Assembly (NCBI RefSeq): GCF_004295485.1
Contig: NZ_CP036164.1
Coordinates: forward strand, 1,798,001-1,862,000
Length of the DNA stretch: 64,000 nt
Source: Janibacter limosus
GTDB taxonomy: Bacteria > Actinomycetota > Actinomycetes > Actinomycetales > Dermatophilaceae
Direction of reading: 5' to 3'
Below are positions 8,110-15,560 of this stretch, in pieces. The position numbers and the translations under genes are program-made. Position 1 is the first letter of the stretch, and each line of letters starts with the position of its first letter. Under the pieces are notes generated by a model. That model saw nothing but the letters and a program-made list of their open reading frames with translations. It was not told where the DNA came from and ran no database searches.

Positions 8110-9251
8110 CCAACCCGCTCCGCTCCCGGTGCGCCGCCGTCGACCTCGACGGCGGCGCACCGGACCCGTGGGCCCGGCACGGCTGGCTGCTCGCCGCCGT
8201 GTGGCTGGTCTTCCTCGGGTTCCCCGCCAGCGCCGTCGTCGACACGACCGTCGGCCAGCCCCTCCTGCGCACGACCGGGCTGCTGCTCATCGTGGCCTTC
8301 GCCGCGGTCTACATCCTGGCCTTCATGCGCTCGCAGATCGGTCTGCACGGCGGCTGGGACCGCACGCGGCTGGCGAGCGTCTACGGCGGCTTCGTGGGCC
8401 TGGTCCTCATCATGGCGCTGCTCTGGCCGATCATCGGGGCCGACGTGCTCGGCGTGAGCGCCTTCCTCGCGAGCCTCGCGGCCTTCGGGTTCCCCTTGCG
8501 CAGCGCCGTGGTGGCGGTGATCGCGGTGACCGTCGCCGGTGCCCTCACCCTCGTCGTCACCGAATCCCTCGACGAGCTGTGGCCCTTGCTCCTCCTGCCG
8601 GCCCTCATCGGCTCCTTCGGTCTGCTGCTGCGGCGGATGATCCTCGGCGACGAGCGCCGAGAGGTCCTGCAGCGCACCCTGGCCGTCGCGGCCGAGCGCG
8701 ACCGGGTGGCGCGCGACGTCCACGATGTCGTCGGGCACTCCCTGACGGTCGTCTCGCTCAAGGCCGACCTGGCCGAGCGCCTCGTCGACATCGACCCGGA
8801 GCGGGCGAAGGGAGAGATCGCCGCCATCCGATCGCTCACCCGACAATCCTTGGCAGAGATCCGTGCGACCGTCGCCGGCCTGCGCATCACCCGGCTGGCC
8901 GACGAGCGCGATGCCGCCCTGGCCGCGCTGGCCGATGCCGGGATCGAGGCGTCGGTCCCCGACGACTACGACGTCGTCGACCCCGCCCACCGCATCACCG
9001 TCGCCTGGGCGCTGCGCGAGGCGACGACCAATGTCATCCGGCACAGCGGCGCCCAGCGCGTCGACGTGGCGTGGGGTCCGACCTGGCTGGAGGTGATCGA
9101 CGACGGTCGCGGGTTGAGCGGCCGTCGGGAGGGCAGCGGCCTCACCGGGCTGCGCGAGCGGCTCGCCGGGGTCGGGGGCCATCTCGACGTCGGTGAGGGA
9201 CTCCCGGGCCGCAACGGCCCCGGGACGCGGCTGCGGGTGGAGCTGCCGTGA
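8106..9251 (+). CDS. Sensor histidine kinase, NarL/DesK-like (HisKA_3)
   Basis: 381-residue membrane histidine kinase. The N-terminal ~150 residues carry about five hydrophobic segments without a recognisable extracellular domain, as in DesK-like sensors of membrane state. The dimerisation motif ERDRVARDVHDVVGHSL contains the phospho-acceptor His206. The N-box EATTNVIRHSG and the G-rich IDDGRGLSG and GSGLTGLRERL follow. I placed the start at GTG 8106, which overlaps the permease stop; an upstream in-frame start at 8046 would run through the permease coding sequence. Its partner is the response regulator encoded by the next, overlapping gene. Confidence 0.9.
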   Translation: MTNPLRSRCAAVDLDGGAPDPWARHGWLLAAVWLVFLGFPASAVVDTTVGQPLLRTTGLLLIVAFAAVYILAFMRSQIGLHGGWDRTRLASVYGGFVGLVLIMALLWPIIGADVLGVSAFLASLAAFGFPLRSAVVAVIAVTVAGALTLVVTESLDELWPLLLLPALIGSFGLLLRRMILGDERREVLQRTLAVAAERDRVARDVHDVVGHSLTVVSLKADLAERLVDIDPERAKGEIAAIRSLTRQSLAEIRATVAGLRITRLADERDAALAALADAGIEASVPDDYDVVDPAHRITVAWALREATTNVIRHSGAQRVDVAWGPTWLEVIDDGRGLSGRREGSGLTGLRERLAGVGGHLDVGEGLPGRNGPGTRLRVELP

Positions 9252-9853
9252 TCAGGGTGCTGCTGGCCGATGACCAGGCCCTCGTGCGGGGCGCGATGGC
9301 CGCGCTGCTCGGCCTCGAGGAGGACCTCGAGGTCGTCGCCGAGGTCGGGTCGGGCGACGAGGTGCTCGAGGCCGCCCGACGCACCCACCCCGATGTCGCG
9401 GTGCTCGACGTCGAGATGCCCGGGCTCGACGGCATCTCGGCTGCCGCGCAGCTGACGCGGGAGCTGCCGGGGACCCGGGTGCTCATCGTGACGACCTTTG
9501 GTCGACCGGGTTACCTGCGCCGGGCCCTCGACGCGGGGGCCAGCGGCTTCGTCGTCAAGGACACGCCGTCGCACGAGCTGGCCGCGGCGGTGCGCACGGT
9601 CGCGGCCGGTGGGCGGGTCGTCGACCCGTCGCTGGCCACCGAGGTCGTCATCGGGGGCCCCAATCCCCTGACCGACCGCGAGCGCCAGGTGCTCGGTGAG
9701 GCGCTCGAGGGCCACTCCGCCCCGGCGATCGCCACCCGGGTGCACCTCTCCCCCGGCACGGTGCGCAACCACCTGTCCTCGGCCATCGGCAAGACGGGCA
9801 CGAGCAACCGCGTGGAGGCCGCGCGGCGGGCCCAGGACCTAGGCTGGCTCTGA
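9248..9853 (+). CDS. LuxR/NarL-family response regulator, DesR-like
   Basis: 201 residues. The receiver domain (about 1-120) has acidic residues in LLADDQ, phospho-acceptor Asp54 in VLDVEMPG and Lys in VVKDTPS. The C-terminal LuxR-type helix-turn-helix (about 140-200) includes LTDRERQVLGEAL and HLSPGTVRNHLSSAIGKTG. The GTG start overlaps the kinase stop. It probably controls its own exporter operon; the palindrome at 6283-6296 is a candidate site. Confidence 0.92.
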   Translation: MIRVLLADDQALVRGAMAALLGLEEDLEVVAEVGSGDEVLEAARRTHPDVAVLDVEMPGLDGISAAAQLTRELPGTRVLIVTTFGRPGYLRRALDAGASGFVVKDTPSHELAAAVRTVAAGGRVVDPSLATEVVIGGPNPLTDRERQVLGEALEGHSAPAIATRVHLSPGTVRNHLSSAIGKTGTSNRVEAARRAQDLGWL

Positions 9854-9899
9854 CCCCCTTCGTCCTCCCCGTGTCCGAGACCACCAGCCTGGAGCGTGC

Positions 9900-10985
9900 A
9901 TGCGCCCGACCCGCCCGGCCGCGGCCCTCGCCGCTCTCGCCGTGGGGGCCGGTCTGCTCGTGGGTTGCACCGACGACGGGGCGCAGGCCGACTGCGACGC
10001 GACCGCTGCCGACTTCTCGTGGGCCAGTCCCTCCCCCGCGGACGACGAGCGCTTCGACCTCACGGGACCAGGGTGGATCGGCGGTGACTCCACCTATTCG
10101 GTGCAGCTGCCGGACGAGCGCACGCTGTGGCTCTTCAGCGACTCCTTCATCGGGGAGGTCTCTCGCAGCGGCCGCCCGGCGCCCGGCATGGCGATGGTGC
10201 ACAACGCGCTCGTGGCCGAGAGCGACTCGGGTCGGCTGAGCACGCGCACCGCGGAGGGACCGGAGTCCTTCTTCGCGGACCCGAGCGAAGACAGCTACTA
10301 CTGGGTGCAGGACGCGGCCGTCGAGGGTGACGAGCTCGTCGTCTTCCTGTCCTTGACCCGCGCCGTGGGCGAGCAGGGGTTCGCGTGGGACCACAACGCC
10401 ATCGCGCGGGTCTCCCTGCCCGACCTTGAGGTCACCGAGATCATCGACCCCGGCGCGGGGCAGGACCACGTCGCGTGGGGGGCCGGGGTGATGACCACGC
10501 CGACGCACACCTACGTCTACGGCGTCGAGGACCTCGAGCAGACCAAGCACCTCCACCTCGCGCGGGTGCCTGCCGGCAACCTCACCGACCGCTCCCACTG
10601 GGAGTACCGCACCGCTGATGGCTGGTCACCCGATGTTCTGCAGAGTGCCCGCCTGACCGACGGGGTCGCCAACGAGCTGAGCGTCTCGCGCTACCGCGAC
10701 GGCTACCTGATGATCTCCTCGGACACCTCCGCGCCCTTCAGCCCCAAGATCAATGCGTGGACGGCGTGCTCGCCACAGGGTCCGTGGCGGGACCGACAGA
10801 CGATCTACGAGACGCCGGAGTCCGGGGTGGGCAAGCACTTCACGTACAACGCGCACGGCCACCCGGAGATCAGCGAGGACGGCCAGCTGCTCATCTCGTA
10901 CAACGTCAACACCTTCGACTTCGACGAGCTGACACGCGACCCGACGCTCTACCGGCCACGGTTCATCACGCTGGACCTGGAGTAG
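9900..10985 (+). CDS. Secreted lipoprotein, DUF4185/DUF5005-like beta-propeller
   Basis: 361 residues with a lipoprotein signal peptide: Arg at residues 2 and 5, an Ala/Leu core and lipobox LLVGC with Cys23. The mature part begins after a short acidic linker and contains GGDSTYSVQLPDERTLWLFSD, typical of five-bladed propeller, glycosidase-like DUF4185/DUF5005 proteins, and later KHFTYNAHGHPEISEDG and LLISYNVN. A sugar-binding or hydrolase role at the cell surface is inference. The start is supported by TGGAG upstream. It follows the response regulator gene by 46 bases, so co-transcription is possible. Its stop is one base from the stop of the convergent acyl-CoA synthetase gene. Confidence 0.72.
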   Translation: MRPTRPAAALAALAVGAGLLVGCTDDGAQADCDATAADFSWASPSPADDERFDLTGPGWIGGDSTYSVQLPDERTLWLFSDSFIGEVSRSGRPAPGMAMVHNALVAESDSGRLSTRTAEGPESFFADPSEDSYYWVQDAAVEGDELVVFLSLTRAVGEQGFAWDHNAIARVSLPDLEVTEIIDPGAGQDHVAWGAGVMTTPTHTYVYGVEDLEQTKHLHLARVPAGNLTDRSHWEYRTADGWSPDVLQSARLTDGVANELSVSRYRDGYLMISSDTSAPFSPKINAWTACSPQGPWRDRQTIYETPESGVGKHFTYNAHGHPEISEDGQLLISYNVNTFDFDELTRDPTLYRPRFITLDLE

Positions 10986-10986
10986 G

Positions 10987-12591
10987 TCAGCGGATCAGGC
11001 CGCGGACCTCGTGCTTCTGGATCTTGCCGGTGGCGGTCTTGGGCAGTCCGTCGACGACACGGACCTGCTTGGGTACCTGGAAGCCCGCCAGCTTGGCCTT
11101 CGCGTGGGCGATGACCCCGGCTTCGAGGTCCGGCTCGGCGACGCTGCCGTCCGGCACGACGACGGCACACACGGCCTCGCCCCACCGTTCGTCCGGCACG
11201 CCGATGACCGTGCACTCGGCCACCCCCGGCGCCCCGAGGACCACTCCTTCGACGACCACGGAGGAGACATTTTCCCCACCGGACTTGATGATGTCCTTGA
11301 GGCGGTCGGTGAACCACACGACACCAGCGTCGTCGAGGTGTCCGATGTCGCTGGAGTGGAACCATCCGTGGGCGAAGGCCGCCTGGTTGGCCTCCGCGTT
11401 GTTCCAGTAGCCGCTGCACACGTTGGGGGCGCGGTAGACGATCTCACCGGTCTCCCCCGGGCCCTGGACCTCGCCGGTCGCGTCCATGGTCTTGGCCAGC
11501 ACGGAGACCGACTGGGGCCCCCAAGACTCGGGCGCGCTGTGGCGGTGCTCGGGCCACTGCATGACGGTCGTCGGCACGACCTCGGTCTGACCGGAGCCGA
11601 GGATGACATCCGCGTTGGGGTACATCGCGTCGACGGCGTCGAGCAGCTCGGAGGGCATGGGTGCCATCGCGTAGATGGCGGTCGTGACCGAGCTCAGGTC
11701 ACGCGGCTGCTGCTGCTGCACGCCGACGCAGGCGCGGTGCATCATCGGCAGCATCATCATGTGCGTCACCCGGTGGCGCTCGATGAGGTCGAGGCTGGCG
11801 ACGGGGTCGAAGGCCATCGGTCCCAGGACCGCCGTGCCACCCATCATCAGCACCGGCATCGTCACCGTGTTCAACGCCGTGACGTGGAACATGGGCAGCA
11901 CGACGAGCATCACCGGCGAGTTCGGCCCCCAGGACTGGCGGGTGACCAGGGCATTGGACAGCAGCGAGGTGACCAGCGAGGTGTGGCTGACGAGCACCCC
12001 CTTCGGCCGTGACGTCGTCCCGGAGGTGTAGAGGCACTGCACGATGTCACGATCGTCGACGATGACCTCGAGCGGTGTGGACGGGGCATCGTCGACGAGG
12101 CCCTGCCAGCTGTGCGTCGACAGGCCGGCCACAGGCTCGGGGTCGTCCTCGTCGGTGACGATGACGTTCTGGACGACGGGCACCGATGGCAGCACCTGCT
12201 CGTGCAGCGGACGGAAGACGGAGTCCGTGACGAGCACCGGCGGCTGGGAGTCCTGGAGGATCCACCCCTGGTCCTGTCCGGAGAGCAGGAAGTTCAGCGG
12301 CATGCAGACCAGGCCTGCGCGGGCGCAGGCGTAGTAGGTCGCCAGCAGCCGCCACGAGTTCATCATCGTCACGGCCACCGGGCTGCCGGCGGGCAGCCCG
12401 AGGCGCAGGAGCGCGTGCCCCAGACGATCCGCGGTCTCCGCGAGCTCCCGGTAGGTCACCTCGCGGCCGCCGTCGACGACGGCGACCCGGTCGGGGAAGA
12501 GCGCGGCGGAGCGGACGAGGACGTCGCCGGCGTTGTTGCGGGTGGCGAGGTTGTACTCGAGGGGATCGACGAGCGACAGGTCAGGCTTCAT
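10987..12591 (-). CDS. Acyl-CoA synthetase (AMP-binding, FadD-like)
   Basis: 534 residues of the ANL superfamily, activating a carboxylic acid to its CoA thioester through an acyl-AMP. The P-loop is LYTSGTTSRPKGVLVSH, the A5 region GSGQTEVVPT, and the A7-A8 region WFHSSDIGHLDDAG then DRLKDIIKSGGENVSS. The C-terminal lysine motif is PKTATGKIQKHEVR. The ATG at 12591 was chosen because the open frame upstream lacks family similarity. It is last in the minus arm of the acyl-CoA divergon, so it probably activates the substrate of that pathway. The identity of the acid is unknown. Confidence 0.88.
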   Translation of the reverse strand: MKPDLSLVDPLEYNLATRNNAGDVLVRSAALFPDRVAVVDGGREVTYRELAETADRLGHALLRLGLPAGSPVAVTMMNSWRLLATYYACARAGLVCMPLNFLLSGQDQGWILQDSQPPVLVTDSVFRPLHEQVLPSVPVVQNVIVTDEDDPEPVAGLSTHSWQGLVDDAPSTPLEVIVDDRDIVQCLYTSGTTSRPKGVLVSHTSLVTSLLSNALVTRQSWGPNSPVMLVVLPMFHVTALNTVTMPVLMMGGTAVLGPMAFDPVASLDLIERHRVTHMMMLPMMHRACVGVQQQQPRDLSSVTTAIYAMAPMPSELLDAVDAMYPNADVILGSGQTEVVPTTVMQWPEHRHSAPESWGPQSVSVLAKTMDATGEVQGPGETGEIVYRAPNVCSGYWNNAEANQAAFAHGWFHSSDIGHLDDAGVVWFTDRLKDIIKSGGENVSSVVVEGVVLGAPGVAECTVIGVPDERWGEAVCAVVVPDGSVAEPDLEAGVIAHAKAKLAGFQVPKQVRVVDGLPKTATGKIQKHEVRGLIR

Positions 12592-12614
12592 TGGATGTCC
12601 TTGTGGTGGTGGGG

Positions 12615-13439
12615 TCAGTCGAGGAAGAGATCGGGCACGAGCTGGCTGACATCGGGGCCATAGGCACTGAAGTCGGTGATGCCCTCCTGGGCCAGCACGT
12701 CGTCGTCGATGAAGAACTCTCCGGTGCACTCGGCCGGGTCGCGCACGAGGATCGCGTGGGCGGCATCGGACATGATCTCGGGGGTGCGGCTGCGGGTGTC
12801 GGCCGTCTCGGCGCCCATGAAGGTGCGCACGGCTGCGGTGTCGATCGCCGTGCGCGGCCACAGGCTGTTGGCTGCGATGCCGTGCTCGCGCCACTCCTGC
12901 GCGAGCCCGAGCGTCACCAGACTCATCCCGTACTTGGCGATGGTGTAGCCCAGGTGACCCCCGGCCCAGTGCGGCGCGAGGTTGATCGGCGGGGAGAGTG
13001 ACAGCACGTGGGCGTGGTCCGAGTCGATCAGGTGCGGCAGGGCCGCCTTCGCCAGGAGGAAGGACCCGCGGCAGTTGATGTCCTGCATGAGGTCGTACTT
13101 CTTCATCGGCAGGTCGGCCGTCTTCGACAGATCGATCGCGCTCGCGTTGTTGACGACGATGTCGATGCCGCCGTAGCGCTCGACCGTCGAGGCGACGGCG
13201 CCGCGCACCGACTCCTCGTCACGGACATCGCCGACGATGGGCAGCGCCTTGCCGCCGGCGGCCTCGATGGCCTCCGCGGCGGTGTGGACGGTCCCCTCGA
13301 GCGTGGGGTGGGGCTGGTCGGTCTTGGCGAGCAGGGCGACATTCGCCCCGTCCCGGGCCGCGCGCAGCGCGATCGCCAAGCCGATGCCGCGGCTACCGCC
13401 CGACATGAGGATGGTGCGTCCGGCAAGTGTCCCGGTCAT
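12615..13439 (-). CDS. Short-chain dehydrogenase/reductase, HSDL2-like
   Basis: 274 residues, classical SDR. The NAD(P) motif is GGSRGIGLAIA, followed by NNASAI, the catalytic Ser in VLSLSPP and the active-site YTIAK. NSLWPRTAIDTAAV and the C-terminal DPAECTGEFFIDDDVL are characteristic of the HSDL2-type subgroup. The ATG at 13439 has AGGAG nine bases upstream. It sits between an acyl-CoA synthetase and an acyl-CoA dehydrogenase gene, consistent with oxidising a hydroxyacyl or alcohol intermediate of the same pathway. Substrate not determined. Confidence 0.88.
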   Translation of the reverse strand: MTGTLAGRTILMSGGSRGIGLAIALRAARDGANVALLAKTDQPHPTLEGTVHTAAEAIEAAGGKALPIVGDVRDEESVRGAVASTVERYGGIDIVVNNASAIDLSKTADLPMKKYDLMQDINCRGSFLLAKAALPHLIDSDHAHVLSLSPPINLAPHWAGGHLGYTIAKYGMSLVTLGLAQEWREHGIAANSLWPRTAIDTAAVRTFMGAETADTRSRTPEIMSDAAHAILVRDPAECTGEFFIDDDVLAQEGITDFSAYGPDVSQLVPDLFLD

Positions 13440-13523
13440 GATCAACAACTCCTGGTTCTCGGTGACGAATCACATCTCGGCTGGTGCCGTCGTGCCCGGG
13501 GATGGCGGCCACCCCGTCGTGCG

Positions 13524-13546
13524 CGAAGGGTGGTGCTCACCCTTCG
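13524..13546 (-). terminator. Hairpin between the acyl-CoA dehydrogenase and SDR genes
   Basis: Perfect 9-bp stem CGAAGGGTG / CACCCTTCG with loop GTGCT, extendable by a wobble and one further pair. It lies 24 bases past the dehydrogenase stop and has no T-run. It may end or attenuate transcription before the SDR gene. Confidence 0.5.
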
Positions 13547-13569
13547 TGTCCGTGCTCGGTCATCTCCGC

Positions 13570-14715
13570 TCAGGCGGGCATCCCGTCAAGGCGGGCGAGG
13601 ACCTGGAGCATGACCTCGTCAGCGCCGCCCCCGATGGAGCCGAGCCGGGTGTCCCGCAGGAAGCGAGCGGTCCACGTCTCCTCCATGTAGCCCATGCCGC
13701 CGTAGAACTGGATGCAGGTGTCGGCGACCTCGCGCACGAGCCGGCCGGCGGTGAGCTTGGCGACACTCGCGCCACGGATGATGTCGTCACCGGCCATGTA
13801 GCCCTCGCAGACAGCGGCGTTGTGACTGCGCAGCAGCTCCACTTGTGCCTGCAGCTCCGCGAGCCGGAAGGTGACGTACTGCTTCGTCGCCAGCGGCTGT
13901 CCGAAGACCTCGCGCTCGGCGATGTAGGCACGAGTGCGTTCCAGGGCACGATCGCAACTGCCGACGGTGGAGTACGCGACGAACATGCGCTCGATGACGA
14001 ACTGCATCATCTGCTGCTGGAAGCCGCGGCCGATCTCACCGATCGTGTTGGCCACGGGCACGCGCACCTCGTCCAGCACGAGCTCTGCGGTGTCCGAGCT
14101 GCGGTTGCCGAGCTTGTCGAGCTTTTTGGCGACAGAGAATCCGGGCGTGTCGGTGGGAACGATGACCTGCGACATCCCGCGGTAGCCGCCCTCGTCGGAG
14201 GTGCGCACCAGAAGGCAGAGCCAGTCCGCCTGGGTGCCGTTGGTGATGTACGTCTTGCGGCCGGTGATGACCCAGTCGTCACCGTCGCGGGTCGCCTTGG
14301 TCCGCAGTCGGGCCACGTCCGAGCCGGTGTCGGGCTCGGTGACCGCGATCGCGCCGACGGAGCGGCCGGCCAGGGCGGGTGCCAGGTAGGCCTTCTTCAG
14401 CTCGGGAGAACCGAACCGCGCGAGCGAGGGGGTGGCCATCATCGACTGGACACCGATGGCCATCGAGACGCCCCCGGAGTCACACCGGCCGAGCTCCTCG
14501 GCGGCGATCATCTGGAAGGAGTGGTCAGCACCCTCCCCCCCGAACTCCTCGTCGTACTCGAGTCCGAAGAGGCCCAGCGCAGCGGCCTTGGGGAAGAGCT
14601 CGTGCGCGGGGAAGATCCCGGCAGCCTCCCACTTGTCCGCGTGCGGGTTGATCTCGGACTCGACGAAGGAGCGCACGCTGGCGCGGAAGGCTTGGTGCTC
14701 ATCTGTGAGGCGCAT
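13570..14715 (-). CDS. Acyl-CoA dehydrogenase
   Basis: 381 residues, the normal length of the FAD-dependent family. It has the N-terminal LTDEHQAFRASVRSFVE, the FAD-binding ITNGTQADW and AVTEPDTGSD, and the C-terminal QFYGGMGYMEE stretch, where Glu residues of this class act as catalytic base. It oxidises an acyl-CoA to the enoyl-CoA and passes electrons to ETF. The ATG at 14715 lies only 7 bases from a -10 hexamer, so the message may be leaderless. It is first in the minus arm of the divergon, opposite a second dehydrogenase in the plus arm, implying two distinct oxidation steps or substrates. Confidence 0.92.
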   Translation of the reverse strand: MRLTDEHQAFRASVRSFVESEINPHADKWEAAGIFPAHELFPKAAALGLFGLEYDEEFGGEGADHSFQMIAAEELGRCDSGGVSMAIGVQSMMATPSLARFGSPELKKAYLAPALAGRSVGAIAVTEPDTGSDVARLRTKATRDGDDWVITGRKTYITNGTQADWLCLLVRTSDEGGYRGMSQVIVPTDTPGFSVAKKLDKLGNRSSDTAELVLDEVRVPVANTIGEIGRGFQQQMMQFVIERMFVAYSTVGSCDRALERTRAYIAEREVFGQPLATKQYVTFRLAELQAQVELLRSHNAAVCEGYMAGDDIIRGASVAKLTAGRLVREVADTCIQFYGGMGYMEETWTARFLRDTRLGSIGGGADEVMLQVLARLDGMPA

Positions 14716-14722
14716 GACACGG

Positions 14723-14751
14723 ACGCTACTGACGAAAAGGCAAACAAGCAA
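14723..14751 (-). promoter_or_regulatory. Promoter of the acyl-CoA dehydrogenase arm
   Basis: Minus-strand -35 TTGCTT (14751-14746), 17-base spacer, -10 TAGCGT (14728-14723), then 7 bases to the ATG at 14715. The -35 lies inside the 24-bp inverted repeat at 14743-14766, so a protein bound there would occlude polymerase. The short -10 to ATG distance predicts a leaderless transcript. Confidence 0.6.
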
Positions 14752-14766
14752 GCACGCTTGATTGTT
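14743..14766. promoter_or_regulatory. Candidate TetR operator between the two acyl-CoA arms
   Basis: Left arm AACAAGCAAGC and right arm GCTTGATTGTT are inverted repeats (10 of 11 positions match) around the dinucleotide AC. Size and symmetry suit a TetR-family dimer pair, and a TetR gene closes the plus arm at 22877. The site lies between divergent genes and overlaps the minus-arm -35. I saw no second clear copy in the window. That the local TetR binds here is inference. Confidence 0.62.
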
Positions 14767-14792
14767 AATCGTCCACGTGCCACGCTCACCCC

Positions 14793-15560
14793 ATGAGTGA
14801 CACCGTGGCCTCCTTCCTCGACGAGTGCGCCGACCTCGACGCGCTCGTCGCCGACCTCGACGAACCGACCTGGGCCCGCGCGACCCCCGCCGCCGGGTGG
14901 ACCATCACCCACCAGATCGCGCACCTGGCGTGGACCGACGAGATCGCTGACGTCGCAGCCACCGATCCGCAGGGTTTCGCCGCCGAGATCGAAGTCGCCA
15001 AGCAGGACCCGATGGGTCATGTGGACACCCGCACCGAGGAGGGCGCGAGGGCCACTCCCGCGCAGCTGCTCGCTCGCTGGCGTGCCGGCCGGGAGCGGCT
15101 GGCGCAAACCCTGCGCGACGCCCCCGCCGACACCAAGCTGCCGTGGTTCGGGCCGCCGATGAGCCCGCGCTCGATGGCCACCGCGCGCCTGATGGAGACG
15201 TGGGCCCACGGACAGGACGTCGCTGACGCACTCGGAGTCACCCGCACCGCCACCTCGCGGCTGCGGGACATCTGCCATCTCGGGGTGCGCACGCGAGACT
15301 TCGCCTACCTCATCAACGACCGCACTCCCCCGGCGCAGCCCTTCCGCATCGAGCTGACCGGTCCCGACGGGGACCTGTGGACCTGGGGTGAGGACGAGTC
15401 GGGCGAGCACGCGGTCACCGGTACCGCGCAGGACTTCTGCCTCGTCGTCACGCAACGCCGCGAAACCGGCGACACCGACCTCGTCGCCACCGGCGAGGCC
15501 AAGGAGTGGCTCGCCATCGCCCAGGTGTTCGCCGGCGCTCCGCGTGGGGCCGGCAAGTGA
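14793..15560 (+). CDS. TIGR03084-family metal-binding protein (mycothiol isomerase/DinB-like fold)
   Basis: 255 residues. The N-terminal four-helix domain contains GWTITHQIAHLAWTDE, and a later WAHGQDVADALG supplies further His residues, the metal-binding pattern of the mycothiol-dependent maleylpyruvate isomerase/DinB superfamily. TIGR03084 members are actinobacterial and often lie beside acyl-CoA genes; their reaction is not established to my knowledge. No clear ribosome binding site precedes the ATG. The stop overlaps the next gene (GTGA), placing it first in the plus-arm operon. Confidence 0.8.
   Translation: MSDTVASFLDECADLDALVADLDEPTWARATPAAGWTITHQIAHLAWTDEIADVAATDPQGFAAEIEVAKQDPMGHVDTRTEEGARATPAQLLARWRAGRERLAQTLRDAPADTKLPWFGPPMSPRSMATARLMETWAHGQDVADALGVTRTATSRLRDICHLGVRTRDFAYLINDRTPPAQPFRIELTGPDGDLWTWGEDESGEHAVTGTAQDFCLVVTQRRETGDTDLVATGEAKEWLAIAQVFAGAPRGAGK

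Noticed and set aside
13237..14796. 519-residue plus-strand frame across the acyl-CoA dehydrogenase
   Set aside because: Antisense shadow; the minus-strand product has every dehydrogenase motif and a promoter.
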